Shown here: positions 24,487 to 33,126 of the stretch, piece by piece
How the letters are laid out: each line of letters starts with the position of its first letter
Numbering within the stretch: the first letter of the stretch is position 1
Source: Neobacillus kokaensis
GTDB lineage: Bacteria; Bacillota; Bacilli; Bacillales; Cytobacillaceae
Assembly (NCBI RefSeq): GCF_014656545.1
Contig: NZ_BNDS01000030.1
Coordinates: 1-54,578, forward strand
Reading direction: 5' to 3'
DNA length: 54,578 nucleotides
Notes under the pieces: generated by a model
Told to the model about the DNA's origin: nothing
The model's database searches: none
What the model saw: the letters and a program-made list of their open reading frames with translations, nothing else
Program-made: the position numbers and the translations under genes

Positions 24487-26037
24487 TTAATCTATTAACT
24501 CTTCATTTTGTAAAAATTCCTTTGCTACTTTCGCTGGAGACTGTTTTAAGCTATCAACTTTATAATTCAACTCACGCATTTTATCTTCTGTTAGCTTTCC
24601 AGTAAGAGAGTTTAACACTTTTTCGAGTTCCGGGTGTTCTTTAAGTGTTTCATCTTTTACGATTGGAACAGCATAATAAGGTGGGAAAAAGTTTTTATCA
24701 TCTTGTAAAAGCTTCAAGTCAAATGCTTTAATTAATCCATCCGTAGAGAAGGCATCAATGACATCACTTTTATGGTTATCTAAGGCCGTGTAACGTAAAC
24801 CGCCATCAACTGCTTTTACTTTTTTAAAATTCATATTATACGTTTTCGTCAGTCCTTTTAAACCATCTTCCCGTGTTGAAAATTCAATGGTTGGTCCAAC
24901 AGTCAACTGATCACTGACTTTTGCCAAATCAGATACTGTTTTTAATCCATATTTTTTCGCGGTGTCCTGGCGAACTGCCATTGCATACGTGTTATTAAAA
25001 CCAAGCGGCTGAAGCCATTTTATTCCGTATTTTTGCTGGAATTCCTTTTGAACATAGTCAAAAACCTTATCCGGGTTATTAATTGGTTTCTGGTTTAAGA
25101 TGCTGACAAATGCAGTTCCAGTATATTCAACATACATATCAACATCACCTTTATTGATCGCGCTGAAGGTTACTTGGGATCCGCCAAGGTTCAGTTTTCT
25201 TTCCACTTGAATATCGGTCTTCGCTTCTATTAAATCGGCCATGATATTGCCTAATATTAATTGCTCATTGTAATTTTTTGAACCAATTACAATCTTATCT
25301 TTTGCATTTGCTTTTGAAAAAATCGTAAAGCTACCGGCTGCAATTAACAGCACTGCAGCAAACGAAACGATTAATTTCTTTGTTTTTTTACCTGTTGTGG
25401 ATTTTTGCTTTCCTTTATAGGATAGAGTTGTTTCAAGCTTTCCTACAACAAAGTCAATTACTAAAGCAAGCAGGCAGGCAGGGATTGCCCCGGCTAAAAT
25501 CATAGCATTGTCTACGGATTGTACCCCGGAAAAGACGAGATAACCAAGACCGCCTGCGCCGACAAATGCAGCAATCGTCATTAAACCAACGGCGGTTACT
25601 GCTGATATTCTAATACCTGCCATAATCATCGGAAATGCCAGCGGCAGCTGGATTTTTCTCATCGTTTGACTCTTTGTAAGTCCGATACCTTTGGCAGCTT
25701 CTAGAATGTCACGATCAATATTTGTCAATCCGGTAAACGTGTTTTTAACAATCGGCAGAAGTGAATACAGGACGACCATGATAATTGCAGGTGTACTGCC
25801 GATACCAATAAACGGGATTAAAAATCCGAGCAAGGCTAAACTTGGAATCGCTTGTATCACATTCGTTGTTCCAATAATTGGCTTTGAAAGCTTAGGCTCT
25901 CTTGAAATTAATATTCCGAGCGGAATCCCGACCACTGTTGCGATTAATACTGAAATGACACTTAAATAAATATGCTGCCCTATCAATGTTAAAATTTGAT
26001 CATAATTTGTTGCAATATAATTCCATAAATCACTCAT
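24487..26037 (-). CDS. Osmoprotectant ABC importer, fused permease and substrate-binding protein
   Basis: A 516-residue fusion. Residues 1 to about 215 form an OpuCB/ProW-type permease with the EAA-like loop (EAAKGIGLTKSQTMRKIQLPLAFPMIMAG). A membrane segment near 225-245 leads to an extracellular OpuAC/ProX-type binding domain (about 250-516: IVIGSKNYNEQLILGNIMADLIE, DMYVEYTGTAF, FSTDGLI). The same fusion occurs in BusB and in Listeria BilEB. It imports a compatible solute such as glycine betaine, carnitine or choline. The ATPase gene overlaps its start by one base (TAATG). Confidence 0.9.
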   Translation of the reverse strand: MSDLWNYIATNYDQILTLIGQHIYLSVISVLIATVVGIPLGILISREPKLSKPIIGTTNVIQAIPSLALLGFLIPFIGIGSTPAIIMVVLYSLLPIVKNTFTGLTNIDRDILEAAKGIGLTKSQTMRKIQLPLAFPMIMAGIRISAVTAVGLMTIAAFVGAGGLGYLVFSGVQSVDNAMILAGAIPACLLALVIDFVVGKLETTLSYKGKQKSTTGKKTKKLIVSFAAVLLIAAGSFTIFSKANAKDKIVIGSKNYNEQLILGNIMADLIEAKTDIQVERKLNLGGSQVTFSAINKGDVDMYVEYTGTAFVSILNQKPINNPDKVFDYVQKEFQQKYGIKWLQPLGFNNTYAMAVRQDTAKKYGLKTVSDLAKVSDQLTVGPTIEFSTREDGLKGLTKTYNMNFKKVKAVDGGLRYTALDNHKSDVIDAFSTDGLIKAFDLKLLQDDKNFFPPYYAVPIVKDETLKEHPELEKVLNSLTGKLTEDKMRELNYKVDSLKQSPAKVAKEFLQNEELID

Positions 26038-27161
26038 TAAAAAGCCACCTCCATGTCAATTAATTGGCTGCTTAAGGCAGATAATATGCTGCTTCTAGTA
26101 ATTAGACCGATTAATTGATCTCGATCGTTTACTACTGGCACATAGCCGATTCGGTGTTCATTCATCGTTGCCAAAACGGAAATTAAATTAGCATCATGTG
26201 AAACAGAAAGAACATTTTTTTCCATAACGTCCTCAACCGTAGTGTTACGGTTTAACAGTTTAATCCCTTTTAAAGTCACTAAACCAATTAATAGATTATT
26301 TTTGTCTGTTACCATTAAACTATCAACCTTATTTTCTTTCATAATTTCAAGCGCCTGAAGAATATTGCGCTTTGCCGTGATTTTAACCGGATTTGGAATC
26401 ATAAAGTCTTCAGCTATCAATAATTCTGGATTATTCCAAATTCTACGTTTTCCGATAAAATCAGCGACAAATTCATTGGCGGGATTTTTGAGGATATTTT
26501 CAGGTGTATCAAATTGGAGAATATCGCCATCTTTTAAAAGACAAATTCTGTCTGCTATTTTAATAGCTTCATCCATATCATGGGTAACAAATATGATGGT
26601 TTTGTTTAATTCCTTTTGCATTTGGAAGAGTTCATCTTGAAGCGATTGCCTGGTTACGGGGTCCAACGCACTGAAAGGTTCATCCATTAAAATAATATCA
26701 GAGTCCGTTGAAAAGGCTCTGGCAACACCGACTCTTTGCTGCTGGCCCCCAGAGAGTTCCTTCGGATATCTGTTTTTATATTCCTTTGGATCAAGCCCTA
26801 CCATTTGAAGTAATTCGTCTGTTTTTTTCTCAATCGCTTTAGGATTCTCCCCTTTAAGCTTCGGTATTAACTCCACATTATCTTTAATAGTCATATGTGG
26901 AAATAACCCTGTATTTTGAATTACATAGCCGATATTTCGCCGCAGTTCAATTGGATTCATTGACGCAATATCTGTACCATTAACAAAAATTTGTCCTGAT
27001 GTCGGCTGAATTAATTTGTTAATCATTTTTAACAAGGTTGTTTTCCCGCATCCGCTAGGACCGATAAACACTACGAGTTCGCCGGCATTAACTTTTAAAG
27101 AAAATGGATTAATAATCGTTTTTGTGCGATACCTTTTAACAATATTTTTAAATTCTATCAA
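26037..27161 (-). CDS. Osmoprotectant ABC importer ATPase with CBS domains
   Basis: A 374-residue ATPase of the OpuA/OpuC/BusA type. Walker A is GPSGCGKTT (about residue 35), the signature is ELSGGQQQRVGVARA, Walker B is IILMDEPFSALDP and the switch His is in VTHDMDEA. After residue 250 come two CBS motifs (DSLMVTDKNNLLIGLVTLKGI, GYVPVVNDRDQLIGLITRSSI), which in OpuA sense ionic strength or c-di-AMP. The start is TTG at 27161 with AAGGAGGA in front. It is first in the two-gene importer operon. An inverted repeat at 27189-27215 is a candidate operator. Confidence 0.9.
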   Translation of the reverse strand: MIEFKNIVKRYRTKTIINPFSLKVNAGELVVFIGPSGCGKTTLLKMINKLIQPTSGQIFVNGTDIASMNPIELRRNIGYVIQNTGLFPHMTIKDNVELIPKLKGENPKAIEKKTDELLQMVGLDPKEYKNRYPKELSGGQQQRVGVARAFSTDSDIILMDEPFSALDPVTRQSLQDELFQMQKELNKTIIFVTHDMDEAIKIADRICLLKDGDILQFDTPENILKNPANEFVADFIGKRRIWNNPELLIAEDFMIPNPVKITAKRNILQALEIMKENKVDSLMVTDKNNLLIGLVTLKGIKLLNRNTTVEDVMEKNVLSVSHDANLISVLATMNEHRIGYVPVVNDRDQLIGLITRSSILSALSSQLIDMEVAF

Positions 27162-27188
27162 GTAAAGATTCCTCCTTTTTTAAAAGTA

Positions 27189-27215
27189 ACAACTTAATCG
27201 TAACACATAAGTTGT
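27189..27215 (-). promoter_or_regulatory. Inverted repeat upstream of the osmoprotectant importer
   Basis: ACAACTTA (27189-27196) and TAAGTTGT (27208-27215) form a perfect 8-bp inverted repeat with an 11-base spacer, in the expected promoter region. It is a candidate operator, possibly for the BusR-like protein; binding is not shown. Confidence 0.5.
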
Positions 27216-27325
27216 TTGTTTGTCGAAATAAAAATCTGGAAACGACTCATGGACTAATTCTTTTAAAAAAATGATTCATTAGGTAAACTGTTATCATAGT
27301 AAAGAAAATGAATCGGGTGTTAGAT

Positions 27326-27997
27326 TTGAAAACAATCTTAATTGTGGACGATGATGTACATATTCGTGAATTGGTAAATAGTATTTTGATGAAAGAAGGA
27401 TTTAAGGTCATACAGGCGGAAAATGGAATGTTTGCACTGGAGCGACTGCAAGAAGTTTTATGTGATTTAGCAATCGTCGATATCATGATGCCTGTTATGA
27501 ATGGGTATCTTTTAACGAATGAAATTCGAAAACTTTATGATTTGCCGATTATTTTGTTAACAGCGAAGGCTCAGATTGAAGATAAGCAAAAAGGTTTTGA
27601 AGCCGGTACAGATGATTATTTAATAAAGCCTTTTGAGCCGAAGGAGTTAGTTTTTAGGGTAAATGCGCTGCTTAGAAGATACGGAATTTCTGGAGAAGCC
27701 AATATTCATTTAGGCACTTTATTCATAAACAAAAAAAGCTACGAGGTAAACATAAAAGAGAAAACGTTTATTCTCCCGCTGAAGGAATTTGAATTGTTAG
27801 CATTCCTTGCGTCTCATCCAAACCAGGTATTCAGCAGGGGCCATTTGATTGAGAAGGTGTGGGGGCTTGATTTCGATGGAGATGAACGTACCGTAGATGT
27901 TCATATTAAACGTTTGCGGGAACGTTTTGCCGGAACTGCCGAAGATTTTATGATTAAAACCATCCGAGGGGTAGGCTATTCTCTGGAGGTTCTATAA
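27326..27997 (+). CDS. hssR: OmpR-family response regulator, HssR-like
   Basis: A 223-residue regulator with receiver domain (phosphoacceptor D52 in AIVDIMMP, D9-D10 acidic pocket, K in LIKPFEPKEL) and OmpR-type winged helix (DERTVDVHIKRLRERF, IKTIRGVGYSLE). The sequence GTDDYLIKPFEPKELVFRVNALLRRY and the DNA-binding part resemble Staphylococcus HssR, the heme-stress regulator. I choose TTG 27326, with GGGTG before it, over the ATG at 27308, which has no site. The sensor gene starts right after its stop codon. The usual target, the heme exporter hrtAB, is not in the window. Confidence 0.8.
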   Translation: MKTILIVDDDVHIRELVNSILMKEGFKVIQAENGMFALERLQEVLCDLAIVDIMMPVMNGYLLTNEIRKLYDLPIILLTAKAQIEDKQKGFEAGTDDYLIKPFEPKELVFRVNALLRRYGISGEANIHLGTLFINKKSYEVNIKEKTFILPLKEFELLAFLASHPNQVFSRGHLIEKVWGLDFDGDERTVDVHIKRLRERFAGTAEDFMIKTIRGVGYSLEVL

Positions 27998-29380
27998 ATG
28001 ATCATGAAATCTTTATATAGTAAATTTGCTTTTATTACGATAATGATTATGATTGTCAGCGGGATTATATCGTTTTTTTTATCAAATGCCTATTATCAGG
28101 TCAAATTAAAGCAGCAGAATGATGCGAAAATTACTAATTTTGCACTTGAAATTGCGGACTTTGCCGGGAAGCATCCAGTTATCAGCTTAGAGGAATATTT
28201 TGACCATGTTGGCACAATTGGCTACCAACTCCTAGTGATTACTGCGGATGGTAACCGGCAATATTTTGGGTCACCATTTAGAAAACGTAATCTCCCAGTT
28301 GAGATTCCTAAGAAGGTTTTACAAGGAGAAATCTATCATGGGATTCGAGAGTTTCCACATAAAACCTTTGTTACCGGCTTTTTTGCGAATGAATTGAAAA
28401 ATTCGGTGGGTGTTCCTTTTGAATACCAAGGGAAAAAGTATGCGTTATTTATTAGACCCGACATCAAGCTGATGTTTAATGAAATGCATGTACTCTTTGG
28501 CTGGCTGCTGATTCTTTCCATTTTGCTAAGTATTGTCTTCGTTCTGATTAGTACGAAATTTCTTGTTGAACCAATTAGAAAATTAAATCGTGCGACCAAG
28601 GAAATTTCAGAAGGAAACTTTTCCATCAAACTTGATATTGACAGAAGAGATGAACTTGGACATTTAGCTGCTAATTTTACGTCAATGTCGGAAAAATTAG
28701 CCCGGGTAGACATGCTTCGCAGAGAACTTATTTCGAATATTACCCATGATATTCAATCGCCGCTGACAAATATTAAGGGCTATATAAAGATGCTCGAGGA
28801 TACTCAGAAAGACGAGCGGGAAAAACGGCAATCTATAAAAATTGTACAGTCAGAGGTAGACCGTCTATCGGAGATGACGAAGCAGCTTTTACTTTTATCC
28901 TCCATTGAAAGTAAAAGGGATTTAATGGACGTGGAAAAAGTGAATATTGCAAGTCAAATAAAGACGGTTATTCATCAATACCAATGGAGCATGATGGAAA
29001 AAGGAATCATGATTAGTTTTACGCTGCCGAATACGAGTATTTCGGGTGACCCGAACTTGTTATATTCAGTCTGGGAAAACCTAATAACAAATGCGATTAA
29101 ATACAATCGGGAAAATGGATCCATTGATGTACAGCTAATTGAAGAGGATTCCCAGGTGACCGTAATTGTAAAAGATACAGGTATTGGTATGAACGAAGCG
29201 GAGAAGGATAGAATCTTTGACCGCTTTTACCGTGCCGATCGATCACGGGATCGTTCAGTGCAAGGCACGGGACTTGGGTTATCAATTGTGAAGTCAATTA
29301 TAGACCTTCATCATGGGGACATAGAGATTGAAAGCGAAACAGGGGAAGGAACATTGATTAAGGTAATTATACCTAAATAG
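27998..29380 (+). CDS. hssS: Sensor histidine kinase, HssS-like
   Basis: A 460-residue membrane kinase: helix 1 (about 12-32), an extracellular sensor of about 130 residues, helix 2 (about 168-188), HAMP, then the dimerisation domain with phospho-acceptor H250 in SNITHDIQSPLTNI and the ATP-binding domain (N in ENLITNAIKY, DTGIGM, GTGLGLSIV). Extracellular stretches FVTGFFANEL and ALFIRPDIKLMF match HssS of Staphylococcus aureus, as does total length. It should respond to heme or related membrane stress and phosphorylate the adjacent regulator. The ATG directly follows the regulator stop. Confidence 0.8.
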   Translation: MIMKSLYSKFAFITIMIMIVSGIISFFLSNAYYQVKLKQQNDAKITNFALEIADFAGKHPVISLEEYFDHVGTIGYQLLVITADGNRQYFGSPFRKRNLPVEIPKKVLQGEIYHGIREFPHKTFVTGFFANELKNSVGVPFEYQGKKYALFIRPDIKLMFNEMHVLFGWLLILSILLSIVFVLISTKFLVEPIRKLNRATKEISEGNFSIKLDIDRRDELGHLAANFTSMSEKLARVDMLRRELISNITHDIQSPLTNIKGYIKMLEDTQKDEREKRQSIKIVQSEVDRLSEMTKQLLLLSSIESKRDLMDVEKVNIASQIKTVIHQYQWSMMEKGIMISFTLPNTSISGDPNLLYSVWENLITNAIKYNRENGSIDVQLIEEDSQVTVIVKDTGIGMNEAEKDRIFDRFYRADRSRDRSVQGTGLGLSIVKSIIDLHHGDIEIESETGEGTLIKVIIPK

Positions 29381-29461
29381 TGTTATTGTAATGTGGTATA
29401 AGTTTCACAATTAGATACCAAACTAATTTTTATGGAAATATAATGGAATGGTGGTAAACAA

Positions 29462-30706
29462 ATGGTTAAACTTTTTACGGACATTGATTTAGATGGATTG
29501 GGCTGCGGGGTGATAGCGAAAATCGCATTTGGAGAACATGTGAAGGTATCTTATTGTTCGTATCGTAATCTTAATCAACGAGTAGAGGCATTTATTTCGA
29601 ATCCAGAGAATAATAAGGAAGATACATACATCACAGATCTTGCTGTGAATTCTGAGGTTGAGAAGAAATTAGCTGAACGGCACCGGACGGGGAAGCATAT
29701 TCAAGTGATTGACCATCATGTAACGGCAATGCATTTCAATGAGTACGATTGGGGAATTGTGAAACCTGAATATGAAAATGGGAAAAAGACATGTGCGACT
29801 TCCTTATTTTATGATTATTTAATTGAACAAGGGAAGATCACGAGGAATCAGACCCTTGAGGAATTTATTGATTTAGTGCGGCAATACGATACATGGGAGT
29901 GGGATGAAACTAATAATTTGGCTGCAAAAAGGTTGAATGATTTGTTTTACATCATAAACAGAGAACAATTTGAAGAGGAAATGATTAAAAGAATTACAGA
30001 AAATACCGGGTCGTTTACATTTACAGACACCGAAACGATGATTCTGGATATTGAGGAGAAAAAGATCCAGCGGTATATACAATCAAAAAGCAGACAAATG
30101 ATACAGACCTTTTTTGGAGATCTCTGCATTGGTATTGTTCATGCTGAACAGCATTTATCGGAACTTGGGAATGCCTTAAACAATCTTAACCCTCATTTGG
30201 ATATGATAGCTTTATTAAATGTAGGTACAAAGAAAATTGGTTTCAGAACAATACATGATGAAATAAATGTAGCGGATTTTGCCAAACGGTTTGGTGGAGG
30301 CGGGCACCCAAAAGCCTCTGGTGCTGATCTGACTGCTGAAGTATTTAAAGCTTTTGTTGTAGATGTGTTTGATGTATTGCCGCCAAAACCGGATGCTGAT
30401 CGGAATGAATGTAATGTAAAAGAATCCCCGATTGTAACCAGCTATCAAAACCATCATGATGAGATATCGTTTATTCTTCCTAATACTAGCGGGACGTATG
30501 TAATTTTTCATAATGGAGAGAAAATTGAGCAAAAATTTTCTTCGTTTAAGGATGCGGAACGGTTTATTAAGAGAAATTATTCCTCTTGGCTAAGATATGA
30601 TCAAGAGTATCTTAGACAACTGGCGTCCCTGTTTAATATTACATTAGACGAATTAAAGGAAAATTACCAAGAGATTGTAAGTAATCGATTAATGGATATC
30701 ATCTAA
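29462..30706 (+). CDS. nrnB: DHH/DHHA1 phosphoesterase, NrnB-like oligoribonuclease
   Basis: A 414-residue DHH superfamily protein. Metal-binding motifs are FTDIDLDGLGCG near the N-terminus, TDLAV, and DHH at residues 84-86. The DHHA1 substrate motif GGGGHPKASG is at about 278-287. This order and spacing match B. subtilis NrnB (YngD), which degrades short RNA oligomers and c-di-NMP-derived dinucleotides. About 110 extra residues follow DHHA1, a region of unknown role. The alternative is a general nanoRNase or DHH protein of unknown substrate. Confidence 0.82.
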   Translation: MVKLFTDIDLDGLGCGVIAKIAFGEHVKVSYCSYRNLNQRVEAFISNPENNKEDTYITDLAVNSEVEKKLAERHRTGKHIQVIDHHVTAMHFNEYDWGIVKPEYENGKKTCATSLFYDYLIEQGKITRNQTLEEFIDLVRQYDTWEWDETNNLAAKRLNDLFYIINREQFEEEMIKRITENTGSFTFTDTETMILDIEEKKIQRYIQSKSRQMIQTFFGDLCIGIVHAEQHLSELGNALNNLNPHLDMIALLNVGTKKIGFRTIHDEINVADFAKRFGGGGHPKASGADLTAEVFKAFVVDVFDVLPPKPDADRNECNVKESPIVTSYQNHHDEISFILPNTSGTYVIFHNGEKIEQKFSSFKDAERFIKRNYSSWLRYDQEYLRQLASLFNITLDELKENYQEIVSNRLMDII

Positions 30707-30709
30707 ACG

Positions 30710-30772
30710 GAAAAAGGGCTTTAGAGTCTGTATGGCAGTGTTCCCCCATACAAACCTTAAAGGCTTTTTTCT
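30710..30772 (+). terminator. Terminator after the DHH gene
   Basis: A long imperfect stem, AAAAAGGGCTTTA...TGTATGG with CCATACA...TAAAGGCTTTTTT, ending in T6. Confidence 0.85.
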
Positions 30773-30805
30773 TTTTGGCTGTGTAAAGGTCATTGTTGAT
30801 TTTTT

Positions 30806-31016
30806 AACACTGTTGATTTGAGCGGAAGGCGCGAAGACTCCTCGAAAATGCTGGCGCATTTCCTTCGTGCGTGGGCAAGTTCGAGGATGTATGTAATTCA
30901 ATGTCCTGCGGGAGTAGGGGGCAGGGGAGACCCCACAGGCGCCTAAGCGCCGAGGGAGGCTCGACGGAACGCCCGCGGAAAGCGAAGCGCCTGCAGCGTA
31001 AATCAACAGACAAGTT
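30806..31016. repeat. Full copy of a Bacillaceae-type palindromic repeat, composite
   Basis: Ends are imperfect inverted repeats GTTGATTTGAGCGG (left) and CAGCGTAAATCAAC (right). The interior holds the GC-rich segments CTGCGGGAGTAGGGGG, GGGGAGACCCCACAGGCGCC, GCGCCGAGGGAGGCTC and GCCCGCGGAAAGCGAAGCGCC seen in this element in many Bacillus relatives. Near the left end about 70 bases are inserted between TCCT and TCCT, including an inverted repeat CCTCGAA...TTCGAGG. Its GC content is far above its surroundings. The rest of 30773-31268 contains no supported gene. Confidence 0.8.
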
Positions 31017-31268
31017 TAACACAGCCTTCTTTTTAAAGTAGTTATTTTTTCATAGGAAAAAATAATTATTATTGCGGTATTGTAAATATATTGCAACCAA
31101 ACGTTATTTTTCTAACATCATTCTGTAATAGTTATAGGGTAATATGATAAAAAGGGTAATTCAACTCAGTTTTCAATAAGAGGACTGTATTTATTTAAAC
31201 TGTAGACAAAATATAATTATAATTTTAAAATACCTTTTGATAAATCTTATTTACAGAGGTGATAATAA

Positions 31269-32276
31269 ATGGCTTCTCCATCAAAAAGGAGTAAGTATTT
31301 TGATAACGCCAAATTTATCTTAATTTTTCTTGTTGTATTTGGGCATGTGATTAGTCCGCTAAAGGAAAAAGACGGAGTACTGTTTACCATATATACCTTT
31401 ATATATCTCTTTCATATGCCGGCTTTTATTTTTATCTCAGGTTACTTTTCAAAAGGCTTTAAGAAAAAAGGGTATATTCAAAAGACTGTGAAGAAAATAC
31501 TGCTGCCGTATTTTATTTTTCAAATATTATATTCCGTTTTTTATTTTCTAAGCGGCAAAGAAGAAACACTTCATTTTGATTTATTCCAGCCGCATTGGAC
31601 TTTGTGGTTCTTATTAAGTCTATTCTGTTGGAATTGCATGCTGTATCTTTTTGCTCGATTAAAATGGAAGGGTGTAGCTGCGGCTTTTTTTATTGGAATT
31701 ATCGTTGGCTACATTGATCAAATAGGAAGCTTTTTAAGTTTATCGAGAACCTTTGTTTTCTTTCCCTATTTCCTGATCGGCTTTTTGATAAACGGAGAAC
31801 AGTTAAAGCGTATTATTAAAAATAATTATTCTCTGCCTATTGGAATAGTAGTGATCGCAGCAACATTTTTCTTCTTTAACCATGGCTTTCCAGACAATGC
31901 GGTACCATGGCTTTTAGGAGACCGTTCCTATACAGCTATGGGGATTGACCATTTAGGTGCCGGCTTATATCGGGGATTGCAGTATATATTAACTATTATT
32001 GTGATTTTTGGGTTTTTAACATTCATACCTTCCATTCATTTGAAACTAACAAAAATTGGTGAGAGAACCCTTTATATCTATTTGTTCCACGGGTTTATCA
32101 TTAAATCACTTTCTACGTTTATCCCTAAAAAAGGTTTATCGGTTATTTCAGATCAATATTTGCTCCTAGTTTGTTTTTCATTTATTGTCTGTTTGTTTTT
32201 AGGTAGTTATATTGTGAAAAAATTTACGAAACCAATTGTTGAACCCAATTTGTCTTATAGTACCGGCGGCCATTAA
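31269..32276 (+). CDS. Acyltransferase 3 family membrane protein
   Basis: A 335-residue protein with about ten helices of the acyltransferase-3 (OatA/WecH/fucose 4-O-acetylase-like) family. The N-terminal DNAKFILIFLVVFGHVISP carries the conserved His, and LFHMPAFIFISGYFSK and LPYFIFQIL follow. It should transfer acetyl groups to a cell-surface sugar or glycolipid. No extracytoplasmic esterase domain is attached, so the acceptor and function are open. It stands alone between a repeat and a terminator. Confidence 0.8.
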   Translation: MASPSKRSKYFDNAKFILIFLVVFGHVISPLKEKDGVLFTIYTFIYLFHMPAFIFISGYFSKGFKKKGYIQKTVKKILLPYFIFQILYSVFYFLSGKEETLHFDLFQPHWTLWFLLSLFCWNCMLYLFARLKWKGVAAAFFIGIIVGYIDQIGSFLSLSRTFVFFPYFLIGFLINGEQLKRIIKNNYSLPIGIVVIAATFFFFNHGFPDNAVPWLLGDRSYTAMGIDHLGAGLYRGLQYILTIIVIFGFLTFIPSIHLKLTKIGERTLYIYLFHGFIIKSLSTFIPKKGLSVISDQYLLLVCFSFIVCLFLGSYIVKKFTKPIVEPNLSYSTGGH

Positions 32277-32288
32277 CTCCTTATCATG

Positions 32289-32319
32289 AAAAGCGATTTT
32301 CTAATGAGAATCGCTTTTT
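32289..32319 (+). terminator. Terminator of the acyltransferase gene
   Basis: AAAAGCGATT (32289-32298) pairs with AATCGCTTTT (32309-32318), followed by one more T. Confidence 0.85.
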
Positions 32320-32520
32320 GCTGTTCAAGTTTTGGAATTGAAGGATTTTGTTGTATAGATATGGTAATATTGTGTTAAGTCTTCCAATCATTTAAAGCTT
32401 AAGCTTTTTTCCTTTCTAATAACAATAAACAGCGGCATTTCAATATCTGTGTGGAGAGCTTTTGTTTATAGTGTGCATTTGGAAGGTTCATTTTTTTTTT
32501 TATTAAGGAGGAATTTTACG

Positions 32521-32589
32521 ATGAAAAGAATTATGAAGGTCTGCAGAAGGTTTGATCATAGTAAGGGGGCTATCTATTATGAACCATAG
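32521..32589 (+). CDS. Short upstream ORF overlapping the Gre-like gene
   Basis: A 22-codon frame with a near-perfect ribosome binding site (AAGGAGGA, 9 bases before ATG). The product is basic at its start (MKRIMKVCRRFDHSKG...). Its TAG stop lies 11 bases inside the following gene, whose own site (AAGGGGG) sits within the short frame. It may be a leader peptide that couples or regulates translation, or the remnant of a longer N-terminus. Conservation is unknown. Confidence 0.5.
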   Translation: MKRIMKVCRRFDHSKGAIYYEP

Positions 32590-33034
32590 TAAGGAGTTTT
32601 TTACCGAACAATTAGCCTATATTGAAGAAAATATAAAGGATTTAACAAATCTTTATATTTCCTCAACCCCTATCCAGGAAAGACTAAAGCACTTTTTTAA
32701 CCGATATATTTTAGAAGTAGAGGGCTTATTGAAACAAAATCGAAATCATGCAGTTATTTCATTTTATCCCATGGTTTATATTGGGACAAAGGTCACCGTC
32801 TTTTATGATGATGAAGAGGACACGGAAGACTATTGTATTTGTTTTCCTGATGAGTCAGATCCGGACAAAGGATTCATTTCCTTTTTATCTCCCGTTGGAA
32901 GACAGCTGCTTTTGAAAGGACTTGGGGATAAAATGTCACTGAAGATTCCAACAGGTGAATTGCAAGTGACGGTTAAAGAAATATCTTATGTAGGCGATTT
33001 ATTCGGATTGGAAAGAAGGAAGAAAGAAGCCTAA
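32579..33034 (+). CDS. GreA/GreB C-terminal domain protein
   Basis: A 151-residue cytoplasmic protein. The C-terminal half (about 70-145) resembles the FKBP-like C-terminal domain of Gre factors: GFISFLSPVGRQLLLKGLGDKMSLKIPTGELQVTVKEISY. The N-terminal half is helical but lacks the usual GreA coiled-coil tip with its acidic residues, so transcript cleavage is doubtful. It may bind RNA polymerase as other Gre-like proteins do. ATG 32579 has AAGGGGG before it. It overlaps the short upstream frame. Confidence 0.7.
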   Translation: MNHSKEFFTEQLAYIEENIKDLTNLYISSTPIQERLKHFFNRYILEVEGLLKQNRNHAVISFYPMVYIGTKVTVFYDDEEDTEDYCICFPDESDPDKGFISFLSPVGRQLLLKGLGDKMSLKIPTGELQVTVKEISYVGDLFGLERRKKEA

Positions 33035-33058
33035 ACAATAAATTTCCTTTTTCATTTC

Positions 33059-33100
33059 AAATAAAATGACCGAATGTTTTTACGCTCGGTCATTTTATTT
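33059..33100. terminator. Bidirectional terminator between gre-like gene and racA
   Basis: A perfect 15-bp inverted repeat, AAATAAAATGACCGA with TCGGTCATTTTATTT, loop 12 bases. Confidence 0.9.
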
Positions 33101-33126
33101 ATAATGCCTTTTAAATGTGAACATAT

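Noticed and set aside
30689..31022. Minus-strand frames of 105 and 72 codons
   Set aside because: They come from the GC-rich palindromic repeat and the terminator before it. No ribosome binding site or protein resemblance.
32394..32407. Palindrome AAAGCTTAAGCTTT as a terminator
   Set aside because: It has no room for a loop and the effective stem is very short. It is probably chance in AT-rich DNA.
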